From Buchnera aphidicola (Ceratovacuna keduensis) (GTDB lineage Bacteria > Pseudomonadota > Gammaproteobacteria > Enterobacterales > Enterobacteriaceae), in the NCBI RefSeq assembly GCF_039372665.1, contig NZ_CP134994.1:349542-413541 (forward strand): a stretch of 64,000 nt of DNA, in the 5' to 3' direction. Below are positions 31,052-40,184 of the stretch, piece after piece. Below the pieces are notes generated by a model. That model worked only from the letters and a program-made list of their open reading frames with translations, had not been told where the DNA came from and searched no databases. Both the position numbers and the translations under genes were made by a program. The stretch's first letter is position 1, and every line of letters begins with the position of its first letter.

Positions 31052-32446
31052 ATGGAAAAAAATAAAAAAATATTTGAAACTTTATACAAAAATAAAAAAT
31101 ATAAAAAAAAAACACCACCACATTCTATAGAAGCTGAACAATCTATATTAGGTGGATTAATGCTAGATAATAATAAATGGGATACAGTTTCAGAAATAAT
31201 AGTAGAAAAAGATTTTTTTATAGTTCAACATAGAATAATATTTAATGAAATGAAAAATTTATTAGATTTAGAATGTCCAATTGATTTAATAACATTATCA
31301 GAATCTTTAGAACAAAAAAAAAAATTAGAAATAGTAGGAAGATTTTCTTATCTTGCTGAATTATCTAAAAATACTCCAAGTACAGCAAATATTAAAGCAT
31401 ATGCTAATATAGTAAAAGAAAGAGCAATAATAAGAGAAATAATATTAGCAGCTAATAAAATGATAATAGCAGGATATAACACAGAAGGCAAAAATAGTGA
31501 AAATTTATTAGACTATGCTGAATCTATAATTTTTAAAATTTCTGAAAATAGAATAAAAAAAAAATCAGGACCAAAAAATATAGTTCAAATATTAGATTCT
31601 ACTATATCTAATATAGAAAATTTAATGAAATCTCCTATTGAAGATATAACAGGTATAAATACTGGATATCAAGATTTAAATAAAAAAACTTCAGGACTAC
31701 AAAAATCAGAATTAATAATAATAGCAGCTAGACCTTCTATGGGAAAAACTACATTTGCTATGAATATTTGCGAAAACATAGCTATGATATATGAAAAACC
31801 AGTATTAATATTTAGTTTAGAAATGCCTGTAGAACAAATAATGATAAGAATATTATCATCATTATCAAGAGTTAATCAATCTAAAATAAGAACAGGAAAA
31901 TTAAATGATGAAGATTGGTCAAGAATATCTAGCACTATAAATATTTTATTAAAAAAAAAAAATATATATATAGATGATTCTTCTTCATTAACTACAACAG
32001 AAATAAGATCTAGATCTAGAAAAATATATAGAGAAAACAAAGGAATTAGTTTAATTATGATAGATTATTTACAGTTAATGAAAATACCATCTATAAAAGA
32101 AAATAGAACTTTAGAAATAGCAGAAATTTCTAGAACATTAAAATCATTAGCTAAAGAATTAGAAGTTCCAATAATAGCTTTATCTCAATTAAACAGATCA
32201 TTAGAACAAAGAGCAGATAAAAGACCTTTAAACTCAGATTTAAGAGAATCAGGATCTTTAGAACAAGATGCAGATTTAATAATGTTTATATATAGAGATG
32301 AAGTATACTATGAAAATAGTGATTTTAAAGGAATAGCAGAAATAATAATAGGAAAACAAAGAAATGGTCCTATAGGAACTATAAGATTAACATTTAATGG
32401 TCATTGGTCAAGATTTGACAATTATTCTGGAATAAAATATAAATAA
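31052..32446 (+). CDS. dnaB: Replicative DNA helicase DnaB
   Basis: DnaB is the ring helicase of the replication fork. It has an N-terminal domain (PPHSIEAEQSILGGLMLDN near the start), a linker, and a RecA-like C-terminal domain with Walker A in ARPSMGKTTFAMN (about residues 226-238), Walker B in LIMIDYLQLM, and the SQLNRSLEQRADKRP loop. Length 464 aa (E. coli 471). It follows dusA after 74 bases on the same strand. Confidence 0.98.
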   Translation: MEKNKKIFETLYKNKKYKKKTPPHSIEAEQSILGGLMLDNNKWDTVSEIIVEKDFFIVQHRIIFNEMKNLLDLECPIDLITLSESLEQKKKLEIVGRFSYLAELSKNTPSTANIKAYANIVKERAIIREIILAANKMIIAGYNTEGKNSENLLDYAESIIFKISENRIKKKSGPKNIVQILDSTISNIENLMKSPIEDITGINTGYQDLNKKTSGLQKSELIIIAARPSMGKTTFAMNICENIAMIYEKPVLIFSLEMPVEQIMIRILSSLSRVNQSKIRTGKLNDEDWSRISSTINILLKKKNIYIDDSSSLTTTEIRSRSRKIYRENKGISLIMIDYLQLMKIPSIKENRTLEIAEISRTLKSLAKELEVPIIALSQLNRSLEQRADKRPLNSDLRESGSLEQDADLIMFIYRDEVYYENSDFKGIAEIIIGKQRNGPIGTIRLTFNGHWSRFDNYSGIKYK

Positions 32447-32562
32447 AAAATATTAATAATATATAAAAAATCAAATTTTAATAATTATAATTTTTTAAAA
32501 ATATATTACTATATATAATAACATTAATTTAAAAAACATAAAAAAATAATATAAGATAAATT

Positions 32563-33525
32563 ATGAAAATAAGAATAGGAGTAGTAATGGATCCTATAAA
32601 TAGTATAAATATAAAAAAAGATTCTACTTTTTCTATATTACTTGAATCACAAAAAAGAAATTATACTATATATTATATGGAAATAAAAGATTTATATATA
32701 TATTTAAATAAAGCATATTCTAATACAAAAATTATAAATATTCAAAAAGATAAAAAAAAATGGTTTAAAATAATTAAAAAAAAAACTATATTATTATCTA
32801 AATTAGATATAATTTTCATGAGAAAAGATCCTCCAGTAAATATGGAATTCATTTATTCAACATATATTTTAGAAAAAGCAGAAAAAAATGGAACAATAGT
32901 AGTTAATAAACCTAGTAGTTTAAGAAATTTTAATGAAAAAATTTTTAGTATAAAATTTAAAAAATTTATTCCGGAAACATTAATAACATCAAAAAAAAAA
33001 ATAATAAAAAATTTTATAAAAAAAAATAAAGATATTATAATAAAACCGTTAAATGGAATGGGTGGACATTCAATATTTAGAATAAAAAAAAAAGATAAAA
33101 ATTTTTCTGTAATAGTTGAAACTATGACAAAAAAAGAAACTAAATATTGCATAGTACAAAAATATGTAAAAGAAATATTAAATGGAGATAAAAGAATAAT
33201 AATAATAAATGGAATTCCAATAAAATGGTGTGTTTATAGAATTCCAAAAAAAGGAGAAAATAGAGGCAATATAGCTTCAGGAGGAAAAGTTAAATTAAAA
33301 AAAATAAATAAAAAAGATCTTAAAATTTCCAAAAGAATTGGTAAATTTTTAATAAAAAAAGGTATAATAATAGCAGGAATAGATATAATAGGAAATAAAT
33401 TAATAGAAATAAATATTACCAGCCCTACATGTATAAGAGAAATAGAAAACTTTTATAAAGTTTCTATTTCAGAAATGTTATTAAATTGTTTAGAAAAAAA
33501 AATATTAAAAAAAAATATAAAATAA
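32563..33525 (+). CDS. gshB: Glutathione synthetase
   Basis: GshB joins gamma-glutamylcysteine and glycine with ATP. It begins MKIRIGVVMDPINSINIKKD and shows the ATP-grasp elements IIKPLNGMGGHSIFRI, VQKYVKEILNGDKRI and IDIIGNKLIEINITSPTCIR. Length 320 aa (E. coli 316). First in gshB-yqgE-ruvX, the same order as in E. coli. Confidence 0.96.
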   Translation: MKIRIGVVMDPINSINIKKDSTFSILLESQKRNYTIYYMEIKDLYIYLNKAYSNTKIINIQKDKKKWFKIIKKKTILLSKLDIIFMRKDPPVNMEFIYSTYILEKAEKNGTIVVNKPSSLRNFNEKIFSIKFKKFIPETLITSKKKIIKNFIKKNKDIIIKPLNGMGGHSIFRIKKKDKNFSVIVETMTKKETKYCIVQKYVKEILNGDKRIIIINGIPIKWCVYRIPKKGENRGNIASGGKVKLKKINKKDLKISKRIGKFLIKKGIIIAGIDIIGNKLIEINITSPTCIREIENFYKVSISEMLLNCLEKKILKKNIK

Positions 33526-33549
33526 AAAATATAAAAATAGGTATAAAAA

Positions 33550-34116
33550 ATGAAAATAGCATTACAAAACCATTTTTTAATAGCTATGCCTGGTATAGAA
33601 GATCCATTTTTTAAAAAATCAGTTATATATATATGTAAACATGATTCTAGTGGTACTATGGGAATAATAATAAATAAACCAATAGAAAATTTAAAAATAA
33701 AAGATATATTAATAAAATTAAAAATAAAAAACATAAAAGAAGAAAATAAAGAAATAAATAAACCTGTAATTTTAGGAGGACCTCAATCTGGAGATAGAGG
33801 ATTTATATTACATTCTTCTAAAAAAAATTTTTCATCAAGTATTAAAGTTTCTAAAAAAACTTTAATAACTACATCTAAAGACATACTTGAATCCATAGAA
33901 AAATTAGAAAAACCAAAAAATATATTAGTAGCATTAGGATATTGTTCATGGAAAAAAAATCAATTAGAAAATGAATTATTAGAAAACTCATGGTTAACTG
34001 CTCCTGCAAATAGTTATGTTTTATTTAAAGTTCCTATGAAAAAAAAATGGAATGAAGCAGCAAAAATATTAGGAGCAGATATAAAAAAAATTACAATAAA
34101 CTTTGGACATGCATAA
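33550..34116 (+). CDS. yqgE: YqgE/AlgH family protein
   Basis: A 188-residue member of the YqgE/AlgH family (E. coli 187), whose biochemical role is unsettled. NHFLIAMPGIEDPFFKKSVI at the N-terminus, GIIINKPIENL, GGPQSGDRGFILH and ALGYCSWKKNQLENELLENS are the conserved blocks. It is not membrane-associated by sequence. It lies 24 bases after gshB and one base before the ruvX start, so the three are probably one transcript. Confidence 0.93.
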   Translation: MKIALQNHFLIAMPGIEDPFFKKSVIYICKHDSSGTMGIIINKPIENLKIKDILIKLKIKNIKEENKEINKPVILGGPQSGDRGFILHSSKKNFSSSIKVSKKTLITTSKDILESIEKLEKPKNILVALGYCSWKKNQLENELLENSWLTAPANSYVLFKVPMKKKWNEAAKILGADIKKITINFGHA

Positions 34117-34117
34117 A

Positions 34118-34543
34118 ATGAATTATATATCTTTCGATTATGGGACAAAAAATATAGGTGTAGCTATAGGACAAAAAATTACTAATACAGGCAATATATT
34201 AGATTCTATAAAATCAAAAAATAAAAATATAAATTGGAAAAAAATAGAAAAAATAATAAAATTATGGAATCCTAAATCTATAATAATTGGATTACCATTA
34301 AATATGGATGGAACAGAACAAAAATTTACTAAACAAACAAAAAATTTTGCTAATAAAGTTAGTAAAAAATTTAATATAAAAGTACATATGCATGATGAAA
34401 GATTAAGTACAGTAGAAGCAAAAAGTATTTTATTTAAAAAAGGATTTAAAAATTTAACGAAAAACAAAATAAATTCTACATCAGCTTTAATAATATTAGA
34501 AAGTTGGTTTTTAAAAAAATCTTTTATAAAAAAAAGTATATAA
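34118..34543 (+). CDS. ruvX: Putative pre-16S rRNA nuclease YqgF/RuvX
   Basis: The RNase H-like YqgF family processes the 5' end of 16S rRNA. Conserved here are ISFDYGTKNIGVAIGQKI (first catalytic Asp), IIGLPLNMDGTEQ and HDERLSTVEAKS. From ATG 34118 the product is 141 aa (E. coli 138); an in-frame TTG at 34103 lies inside yqgE and is unlikely. It follows the yqgE stop by one base. Confidence 0.94.
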   Translation: MNYISFDYGTKNIGVAIGQKITNTGNILDSIKSKNKNINWKKIEKIIKLWNPKSIIIGLPLNMDGTEQKFTKQTKNFANKVSKKFNIKVHMHDERLSTVEAKSILFKKGFKNLTKNKINSTSALIILESWFLKKSFIKKSI

Positions 34544-34545
34544 GT

Positions 34546-35685
34546 ATGAAAAAAGATATATATTTAAGTCTGTACATACATATACCATGGTGTATAAGAA
34601 GATGCCCTTATTGTAATTTCAACATTTCAACTTTTAATATAAAAAAAAAAAAAAAATATATTAAAAAATATATAAAAAGTATGTGTATAGACCTTAAAAA
34701 AGATATTAAATTAACTAAAAAAAGGAAAATACATACTATATTTATAGGAGGAGGAACTCCTACAATATTTACATATAAAGAAATATATACAATGTTAAAA
34801 AAAATAAAAAAAATAGTAAAATTTTCTAAAAACATTGAAATAACTATTGAAATGGATCCTAAAACCATAAAAAATAAAAATATAAAATTTTATGAAAAAA
34901 TAGGAATAAATAGAATATCTATAGGAATACAAACTTTTAATAATAAAAAATTACGTTTTTTAAAAAGAATGTATAAATGTAATGAAGCTATAAAAATTAT
35001 AAAAAAATGTAAAAAAAACAAAAATACTAAAATAAATTTAGATATTATGCATAGTTTACCAAATCAATCATTATATGAAGCACTTGTTGACATAAAAATT
35101 GCTTGTAAATTAAATTCAAATCATATTTCTTGGTATAAATTAGAAATAGAAAAAAATACTATTTTTTATAAAAAAAAAATTAAAAATACTATTGAAAAAA
35201 TTTATTTAAAAATACTAAAATATGGAAGAATTATTTTAAAAAAAAATAAATATAAACAATATGAAATATCTTCTTATTCGAAAAATAATGATGAATCTAA
35301 ACATAATTTAAACTATTGGAATTTTGGAGATTACATAGGAATAGGATGTGGTGCTCATGGAAAAATAACTATAAAAAATGGAGAAATAATAAGAACAATA
35401 AAAGAAAAAAATATAAAAAAATATAATTCAAAAAAACATTTATATAAAATAAAAATTATTAAAAAAAAAGAAAAAATTTTAGAATTTTTTATGAATAAAT
35501 TTAGATTATATAAACCATTTTTAATAAAAGATTTTTTTAAATATACTAAAATAAAAATAAAAAAAATTTATAAAAAAATTTATAAAGCTAAAAAAAATGG
35601 TTATATAAAAATTAAAAATAAAAAAATCGAAACTACAAAAAAAGGAAAAAATTTTTTAGAAGATTTATTAGAAATATTTGCATAA
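34546..35685 (+). CDS. hemW: Radical SAM heme chaperone HemW
   Basis: A HemN-like radical SAM protein, in other bacteria a heme chaperone. The 4Fe-4S cysteines are Cys16, Cys20 and Cys23 in HIPWCIRRCPYCNF. GGGTPT, NRISIGIQTFN, HSLPNQS and NYWNFGDYIGIGCGAHGK match HemW rather than HemN. From ATG 34546 the product is 379 aa (E. coli 378). A run of 16 A (34641-34656) is read in frame. The gene ends one base before the end of convergent trmB. Why a heme chaperone persists in this reduced genome is unclear. Confidence 0.93.
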   Translation: MKKDIYLSLYIHIPWCIRRCPYCNFNISTFNIKKKKKYIKKYIKSMCIDLKKDIKLTKKRKIHTIFIGGGTPTIFTYKEIYTMLKKIKKIVKFSKNIEITIEMDPKTIKNKNIKFYEKIGINRISIGIQTFNNKKLRFLKRMYKCNEAIKIIKKCKKNKNTKINLDIMHSLPNQSLYEALVDIKIACKLNSNHISWYKLEIEKNTIFYKKKIKNTIEKIYLKILKYGRIILKKNKYKQYEISSYSKNNDESKHNLNYWNFGDYIGIGCGAHGKITIKNGEIIRTIKEKNIKKYNSKKHLYKIKIIKKKEKILEFFMNKFRLYKPFLIKDFFKYTKIKIKKIYKKIYKAKKNGYIKIKNKKIETTKKGKNFLEDLLEIFA

Positions 35686-35686
35686 T

Positions 35687-36412
35687 TTAAATTTTTTTAT
35701 ATATTATGTTATATATAACTTTTTTCTTATTTTTAGCTATATTTTCATATTTAGTATTTATATTATTTTTTTTATTAAAATTTTTATATTTATCTTCAAT
35801 AAAAAAAAAGTTTTTAAAACAATTAATAATTTCTATATTTTTAATAATATATATATAATATGATTTACAATCAGTCATAATATGCAATATACCATTTTTT
35901 ATTAGTTTTAATCTTACTAAAGATAAAAACATTAAGTTTATTAATCTTCTTTTATTATGTCTTTTTTTTTTCCAAGGATCAGGAAAAAATATTTGAATTT
36001 TAAATATTGAATTATCTAATAACATATATTTTAAAACTTTTAAAGCATCAAAATAAATTATTTTCAAATTTTTTATATTATATTTTTTACATTCTTTAAT
36101 ACAATGTAAAATTCCATTAATATATACTTCTATTCCTAAAAAATTTATTTTAGAATTTTTTATAACATCAAAACATAATTTTTTTCCATTTCCAAATCCT
36201 ATATCTAAAATTATAGGATTTAAATTATTTTTAAAAATATATTTTTTTCTAATATAAGAAAATTCTATACAAAATTGTTTCCAAAATTTTTTTATAATTT
36301 TAATATTAATATTACTTATTTTTTTTCTTCTTAATACAAAACTTTTAACTTCTCTAAATAATATATTTTTATTTAAAATATTTATTTTTTTTAAATTTTT
36401 ATTTATTTTCAT
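35687..36412 (-). CDS. trmB: tRNA (guanine-N7-)-methyltransferase TrmB
   Basis: TrmB makes m7G46 in tRNA variable loops using SAM. SAM-binding motif LDIGFGNGKK, FLGIEVYINGI and the substrate motif FFPDPWKKKRHNKRRL are present, and the C-terminal TKYE matches the family TKFE element. From ATG 36412 the product is 241 aa (E. coli 239), starting before FREVKSFVLRR. A TTG further up at 36448 opens the frame but has no support. Convergent with hemW. Confidence 0.93.
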   Translation of the reverse strand: MKINKNLKKINILNKNILFREVKSFVLRRKKISNINIKIIKKFWKQFCIEFSYIRKKYIFKNNLNPIILDIGFGNGKKLCFDVIKNSKINFLGIEVYINGILHCIKECKKYNIKNLKIIYFDALKVLKYMLLDNSIFKIQIFFPDPWKKKRHNKRRLINLMFLSLVRLKLIKNGILHIMTDCKSYYIYIIKNIEIINCFKNFFFIEDKYKNFNKKNNINTKYENIAKNKKKVIYNIIYKKI

Positions 36413-36549
36413 ATTGTTTAAAATAATAAAAAATCTTACTAAATTCAAAATATAACTTTTATTATAAAAAAATTATTTAAAATATTTATATTATACATTA
36501 TAATAAAAATAATTAAATTATATAAAATATAAAAACATTAAAAAGATAT

Positions 36550-36786
36550 ATGAATAAAATTATAAAATGTTCTTTTTTTAAAAAAAAATTAAAAAGATTA
36601 AAAAAACAAGAATATCCTGGAAAAATAGGAAAAAAAATATATAATAAAATATCAGAAAAAGCTTGGAAAAAATGGAAACTTGAAGAAATAAAATTAATTA
36701 ATGAAAAAAAATTAAACATGGTACACAGTAGTGATATAAAAAAATTAGAAAATTACATGATAAAATTTTTATTTAAAAAAAATTAA
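36550..36786 (+). CDS. yggX: YggX family Fe(2+)-trafficking protein
   Basis: YggX proteins are linked to iron trafficking and oxidant protection of Fe-S enzymes. The 78-residue product has YPGKIGKKIYNKISEKAWKK and LINEKKLNM, both diagnostic, and an N-terminal IKCSFF with the conserved cysteine. It is 13 residues shorter than E. coli YggX (91) at the C-terminus. In E. coli it neighbours mutY and trmB; mutY is missing here. Its stop overlaps the end of convergent sbcB by four bases. Confidence 0.92.
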   Translation: MNKIIKCSFFKKKLKRLKKQEYPGKIGKKIYNKISEKAWKKWKLEEIKLINEKKLNMVHSSDIKKLENYMIKFLFKKN

Positions 36787-38216
36787 TAATTTTTTAAAAT
36801 ATTAACTATATATTTAATATATATAAATACTTTTTTTATTAAAGAAACATTTATTTTATTAAAACAATTTTCTTTCAACTTTTTTTTTAAATTTTCTATA
36901 TATTTATTTAAAAACTTATAATTAATAATTTTTAAACAATGTTTTTTCCATTTTTTTTTTTCTAAATAATTTAATGTATTAATAAAATTTCTTGCTTTAA
37001 ATCTAAAAAATAATTTATTCATTCTATAATCATGAAACAAAAATTTTTTTTTTAAGACTTTTTCTATATTTACATTATGAATTTTTTTCATAATATTTTT
37101 ATCACTTTCACAAAAAAAACTTTCATAAATTTTCATATCTACATCTATTTTTTTTTTTTTATTTTCTTTTTTTTCTTTTAAAAAAAAATTTTTTAATAAT
37201 AAAAAAAAATTCCACTTAGATCTTATATAAGATATTTTATCATTTTTTTTTTCTAAATTAATTTTAAATCTTGTAAAATCTTCTTTTCTAAATACAGATA
37301 ATGGAGCAATTACTGGAGATCTATTAATATAAATAAATAAAATACCAAATAAAAATAATTTATTAATTTTTAAATTTAAACATTTTTTTTTATAAATATA
37401 ATATATTAAATATTTTACATTTTTTGATAAATCAAACATAACAGCTATATTAGAATTTTTAGGATGAATAAATAAAAATAAAACAGTAGATAAATTAAAA
37501 TTTTCAGTTTTAAAAATACTAGAAGAAAAAAAAATTGGTTTCCAAACATTTCTATTTATTATTGATAAAACATTCTTTTTAAATCTCATTTTTAATATAT
37601 AATAAAATAATCTTTTATTTTTTCTTTTTAAAAATTTTGTAACAGAAATAGTAGCATGTACATCATAAATAGCATTATGAGCTTTTTTATAAAAAATATT
37701 ATTTTTTTTTGTAAAATCAATTAATTTAAAACTAATATTTTTTTTTTTATTTTTTTTTGGCCATATTATATTTTCAGGTCTAAATGAATAATAAGCTCTT
37801 AACATTATTAAAATATCTAATCTAGAACTATTATTTTTCCAATGCCAACTATATGGATCAAAAAAATTTCTATAGAATATATTTCTAGTAAATTCATCAT
37901 CAAAACTAAAATTATTATATCCTACAATACATGTATTTTTTTTTATAAAAATTTTATTTATTTTTCTTGCAAAAAAATATTCATTTAAACATTTTTTTTT
38001 TAATAAATCTAAAGGTGATATTTTAGTTATAAAAATAGAATCTATATTAGGTAAATAATCTATAGGAGGAATACAAAAAAAACAAATATCAGAACTTATA
38101 ATATTTAAATCAAAATCTGTTATAACACAAGAAAATTGAAATGGTTTGTCTATAGATGATCTTGTACCAAATGTTTCATAATCATAAAAAATAAAATAAA
38201 AATTTTTTAATAACAT
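36783..38216 (-). CDS. sbcB: Exodeoxyribonuclease I (SbcB)
   Basis: Exonuclease I degrades single-stranded DNA 3' to 5' and binds the SSB tail. The DEDD fold is seen in FIFYDYETFGT (first Asp and Glu near the start), VGYNNFSFDDEFTRNIFYRN, and KKAHNAIYDVHATISV (His and Asp). From ATG 38216 the product is 477 aa (E. coli 475). The open frame continues upstream into tRNA-Asn, which excludes the longer start. The C-terminal half is heavily lysine-biased and diverged. Confidence 0.94.
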   Translation of the reverse strand: MLLKNFYFIFYDYETFGTRSSIDKPFQFSCVITDFDLNIISSDICFFCIPPIDYLPNIDSIFITKISPLDLLKKKCLNEYFFARKINKIFIKKNTCIVGYNNFSFDDEFTRNIFYRNFFDPYSWHWKNNSSRLDILIMLRAYYSFRPENIIWPKKNKKKNISFKLIDFTKKNNIFYKKAHNAIYDVHATISVTKFLKRKNKRLFYYILKMRFKKNVLSIINRNVWKPIFFSSSIFKTENFNLSTVLFLFIHPKNSNIAVMFDLSKNVKYLIYYIYKKKCLNLKINKLFLFGILFIYINRSPVIAPLSVFRKEDFTRFKINLEKKNDKISYIRSKWNFFLLLKNFFLKEKKENKKKKIDVDMKIYESFFCESDKNIMKKIHNVNIEKVLKKKFLFHDYRMNKLFFRFKARNFINTLNYLEKKKWKKHCLKIINYKFLNKYIENLKKKLKENCFNKINVSLIKKVFIYIKYIVNILKNY

Positions 38217-38255
38217 TTTTAAAATTAAAAAAAAACATAAAAACAATTTTTTTTG

Positions 38256-38328
38256 CTCCTCCGACTGGGATCGAACCAGTGACATACGGATTAACAGTCC
38301 GCCGTTCTACCAACTGAACTACAGAGGA
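38256..38328 (-). tRNA. tRNA-Asn (anticodon GUU)
   Basis: Nearly identical to E. coli tRNA-Asn: the acceptor TCCTCTG pairs with CGGAGGA (one T-G pair), the anticodon loop is CTGTTAA (GTT), and the T arm has GGTTCGATCC. CCA is not encoded. It is divergent from tRNA-Ile2 with a 119-base gap holding its promoter. Confidence 0.98.
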
Positions 38329-38341
38329 AAATATAATTATT

Positions 38342-38370
38342 ATTATTAATTAATAAACTATTAATGTCAA
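38342..38370 (-). promoter_or_regulatory. Sigma-70 promoter of tRNA-Asn
   Basis: A consensus -35 TTGACA (38370-38365), a spacer of 17 and a -10 AATAAT (38347-38342), read on the minus strand. The predicted start is about seven bases before the tRNA 5' end. TTGACA is rare in this AT-rich sequence, which adds weight. Confidence 0.65.
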
Positions 38371-38447
38371 ATTATTTTAAAAAAAAAAAAATATATATAG
38401 AAAAAAAATATTATATATAATATAATACTATAAATAATATATAAGTT

Positions 38448-38520
38448 GGCCCTTTAGCTCAGTGGTTAGAGCACACGACTCATAATCGTTAGGTCGCTGG
38501 TTCAAATCCAGCAAGGGCCA
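38448..38520 (+). tRNA. tRNA-Ile2 (anticodon CAU, for AUA codons)
   Basis: The cloverleaf has anticodon CAT, but the body matches E. coli ileX (tRNA-Ile2), not elongator or initiator Met tRNA: the acceptor starts GGCCCTTTAGCTCAGTGG, the anticodon stem is ACGA/TCGT, and the T arm has GCTGGTTCAAATCCAGC. Its C34 must be converted to lysidine by TilS to read AUA, a heavily used codon in this sequence. A73 is present; CCA is not encoded. Automated tools often label this gene tRNA-Met. Confidence 0.92.
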
Positions 38521-38572
38521 TAAAAATTTGAAATAATTTTTACTTTTAAAAATAAAAATATTTTTATATATA

Positions 38573-39304
38573 ATGACAAATAAAAAAAGATTGTTTAATA
38601 GATCGTTTTTAGAAATGAGACCTGTAATTTTTAAAAAAAATTATACTTCTCATTCTGATGGATCAATATTAATAAAAGTAGGTAATACATCAGTTTTATG
38701 TAATGCTTCTATACAAGAAAAAGTACCTTTTTTTATAAAAGGACAAAAAACAGGGTGGATAAATGCAGAATATGGAATGATTCCAACTTCAACTCATAAA
38801 AGAAATATAAGAGAATCTATACATGGAAAACAAAAAGGAAGAACAATAGAAATACAAAGATTTATTTCAAGATCTTTAAGATCTTCTATAAATTTAAAAG
38901 AATTGGGAGAAAGAACTATTTTATTAGATTGTGATGTATTAGAAGCTGATGGAGGAACTAGATCTGCATCTATAACTGGATCTTATATAGCAATGGTGCT
39001 AGCATGTAGAAAATTAATGGAAAAAAAAATATTAAAAAAAAATCCAATAAAAACTGTATTGGCATCAATATCTGTTGGAATAGTTGACAATGAATATATG
39101 TGTGATTTAGACTATAATGAAGACTCTAGAGCATGTTCAGATATTAATATAGTAATGGATTCAGAAGAAAAAATAGTAGAAATACAAGGTACAGCAGAAA
39201 CAAAAACTTTTAAAGAAAAAGATTTATATAATCTTATATCAATAGCAAAAAAAAACATAAATTTTTTAATAAAAAAACAAAAAGATATAATAAAAAAAAT
39301 ATAA
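38573..39304 (+). CDS. rph: Ribonuclease PH
   Basis: RNase PH trims tRNA 3' ends phosphorolytically. It contains FLEMRPVIFKKNYTSHSDGS, GWINAEYGMIPTSTHKRNIR, GRTIEIQRFISRSLRSS and the phosphate site region DCDVLEADGGTRSASITGSY. Length 243 aa (E. coli 238). No tRNA in this window encodes CCA, so precise 3' trimming followed by CCA addition matters here. It directly follows tRNA-Ile2. Confidence 0.97.
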   Translation: MTNKKRLFNRSFLEMRPVIFKKNYTSHSDGSILIKVGNTSVLCNASIQEKVPFFIKGQKTGWINAEYGMIPTSTHKRNIRESIHGKQKGRTIEIQRFISRSLRSSINLKELGERTILLDCDVLEADGGTRSASITGSYIAMVLACRKLMEKKILKKNPIKTVLASISVGIVDNEYMCDLDYNEDSRACSDINIVMDSEEKIVEIQGTAETKTFKEKDLYNLISIAKKNINFLIKKQKDIIKKI

Positions 39305-39332
39305 TAAATTTAAAAAAAATTATTAATATTTT

Positions 39333-39394
39333 TTCTTATATCTATAATAATTTTTTATTTTTAAAATTTTTATATATTAAAATAGATATAAGAA
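39333..39394. terminator. Long-loop hairpin between convergent rph and rplI
   Basis: A perfect 13-bp inverted repeat (39333-39345 with 39382-39394, core TTCTTATATCTAT) encloses 36 AT-only bases. It lies between converging ends of rph and rplI, where a two-way terminator is expected. The long loop lowers confidence. Confidence 0.4.
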
Positions 39395-39436
39395 TTATAA
39401 TAATTTATTATATGTTTTATAGTAACATATATATGT

Positions 39437-39886
39437 TTATTTAGATAAAACTTCTATATAAATATTAGATTTTATATTTTTATGCAATTTAAATAAAACA
39501 TTATAAGTTCCTAACTTTTTTATAAAATTATTTTCTATATAAACATTTTTTTTATTAACTATTATTCCAATCTTTTTTAAATTATGTACGATAATTTTAG
39601 AATTTACAGATCCAAATAACTTTCCATCTTTACTAGATTTAGCAAAAATTCTTATTTTTTTTAAATTATCTAATTTGGATTTTATATCATGAAAAAAAGA
39701 AATTTTATTTTCTATTATTTTTTGATTAAAAATTCTTTTTTCATTAAATTTTTTAATATTTTCTTTATTAGCTAATATAGCTTTTCCATTAGGAAACAAA
39801 AAATTTCTAGCATATCCTGGTTTAACATTAACTATATTGCCTTTTTCTCCTAAATTTAATATTTTTTTTGATAATATTATTTTCAT
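39437..39886 (-). CDS. rplI: 50S ribosomal protein L9
   Basis: L9 binds 23S rRNA near L1 and affects frame maintenance. The N-terminal domain MKIILSKKILNLGEKGNIVN with VKPGYARNFLFPNGKA is well conserved; the C-terminal domain is diverged but full (149 aa, as E. coli). Last in rpsF-rpsR-rplI. Confidence 0.96.
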   Translation of the reverse strand: MKIILSKKILNLGEKGNIVNVKPGYARNFLFPNGKAILANKENIKKFNEKRIFNQKIIENKISFFHDIKSKLDNLKKIRIFAKSSKDGKLFGSVNSKIIVHNLKKIGIIVNKKNVYIENNFIKKLGTYNVLFKLHKNIKSNIYIEVLSK

Positions 39887-39923
39887 ATAATTTTTAAAAA
39901 ATCTATTATTTCATATTATATTT

Positions 39924-40151
39924 CTATTTATGTTTATCAGTATAAGGTAATAAAGATAAATATCTAGCTTTTTTTATAGCTTTAGAAAGCTTTCTTTGAT
40001 ATTTTGACTTTGTACCAGTAATTCTACTTGGAACTATTTTACCATTTTCAGTAATATAATTCTTTAACAAATTTATATCTTTATAATCTATATCTTTTAT
40101 TCCCTCTGAAGTAAATCTACAAAATTTTCTTCTTCTAAAATATCTAACCAT
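39924..40151 (-). CDS. rpsR: 30S ribosomal protein S18
   Basis: S18 pairs with S6 on the platform. It has [20 protein letters not shown] and [20 protein letters not shown]. At 75 aa it equals E. coli. The priB gene, which lies between rpsF and rpsR in E. coli, is absent; only 33 bases separate them. Confidence 0.97.
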   Translation of the reverse strand: MVRYFRRRKFCRFTSEGIKDIDYKDINLLKNYITENGKIVPSRITGTKSKYQRKLSKAIKKARYLSLLPYTDKHK

Positions 40152-40184
40152 TTTTTATGTCCTTATTAAAATATTAAGAAAAAA

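Noticed and set aside
38217-38285. Longer N-terminus for SbcB
   Set aside because: It would run into tRNA-Asn; homology to exonuclease I starts at the ATG at 38216.
38448-38520. tRNA-Met reading of the CAU tRNA
   Set aside because: Acceptor, D arm and anticodon stem match tRNA-Ile2, not Met tRNAs.
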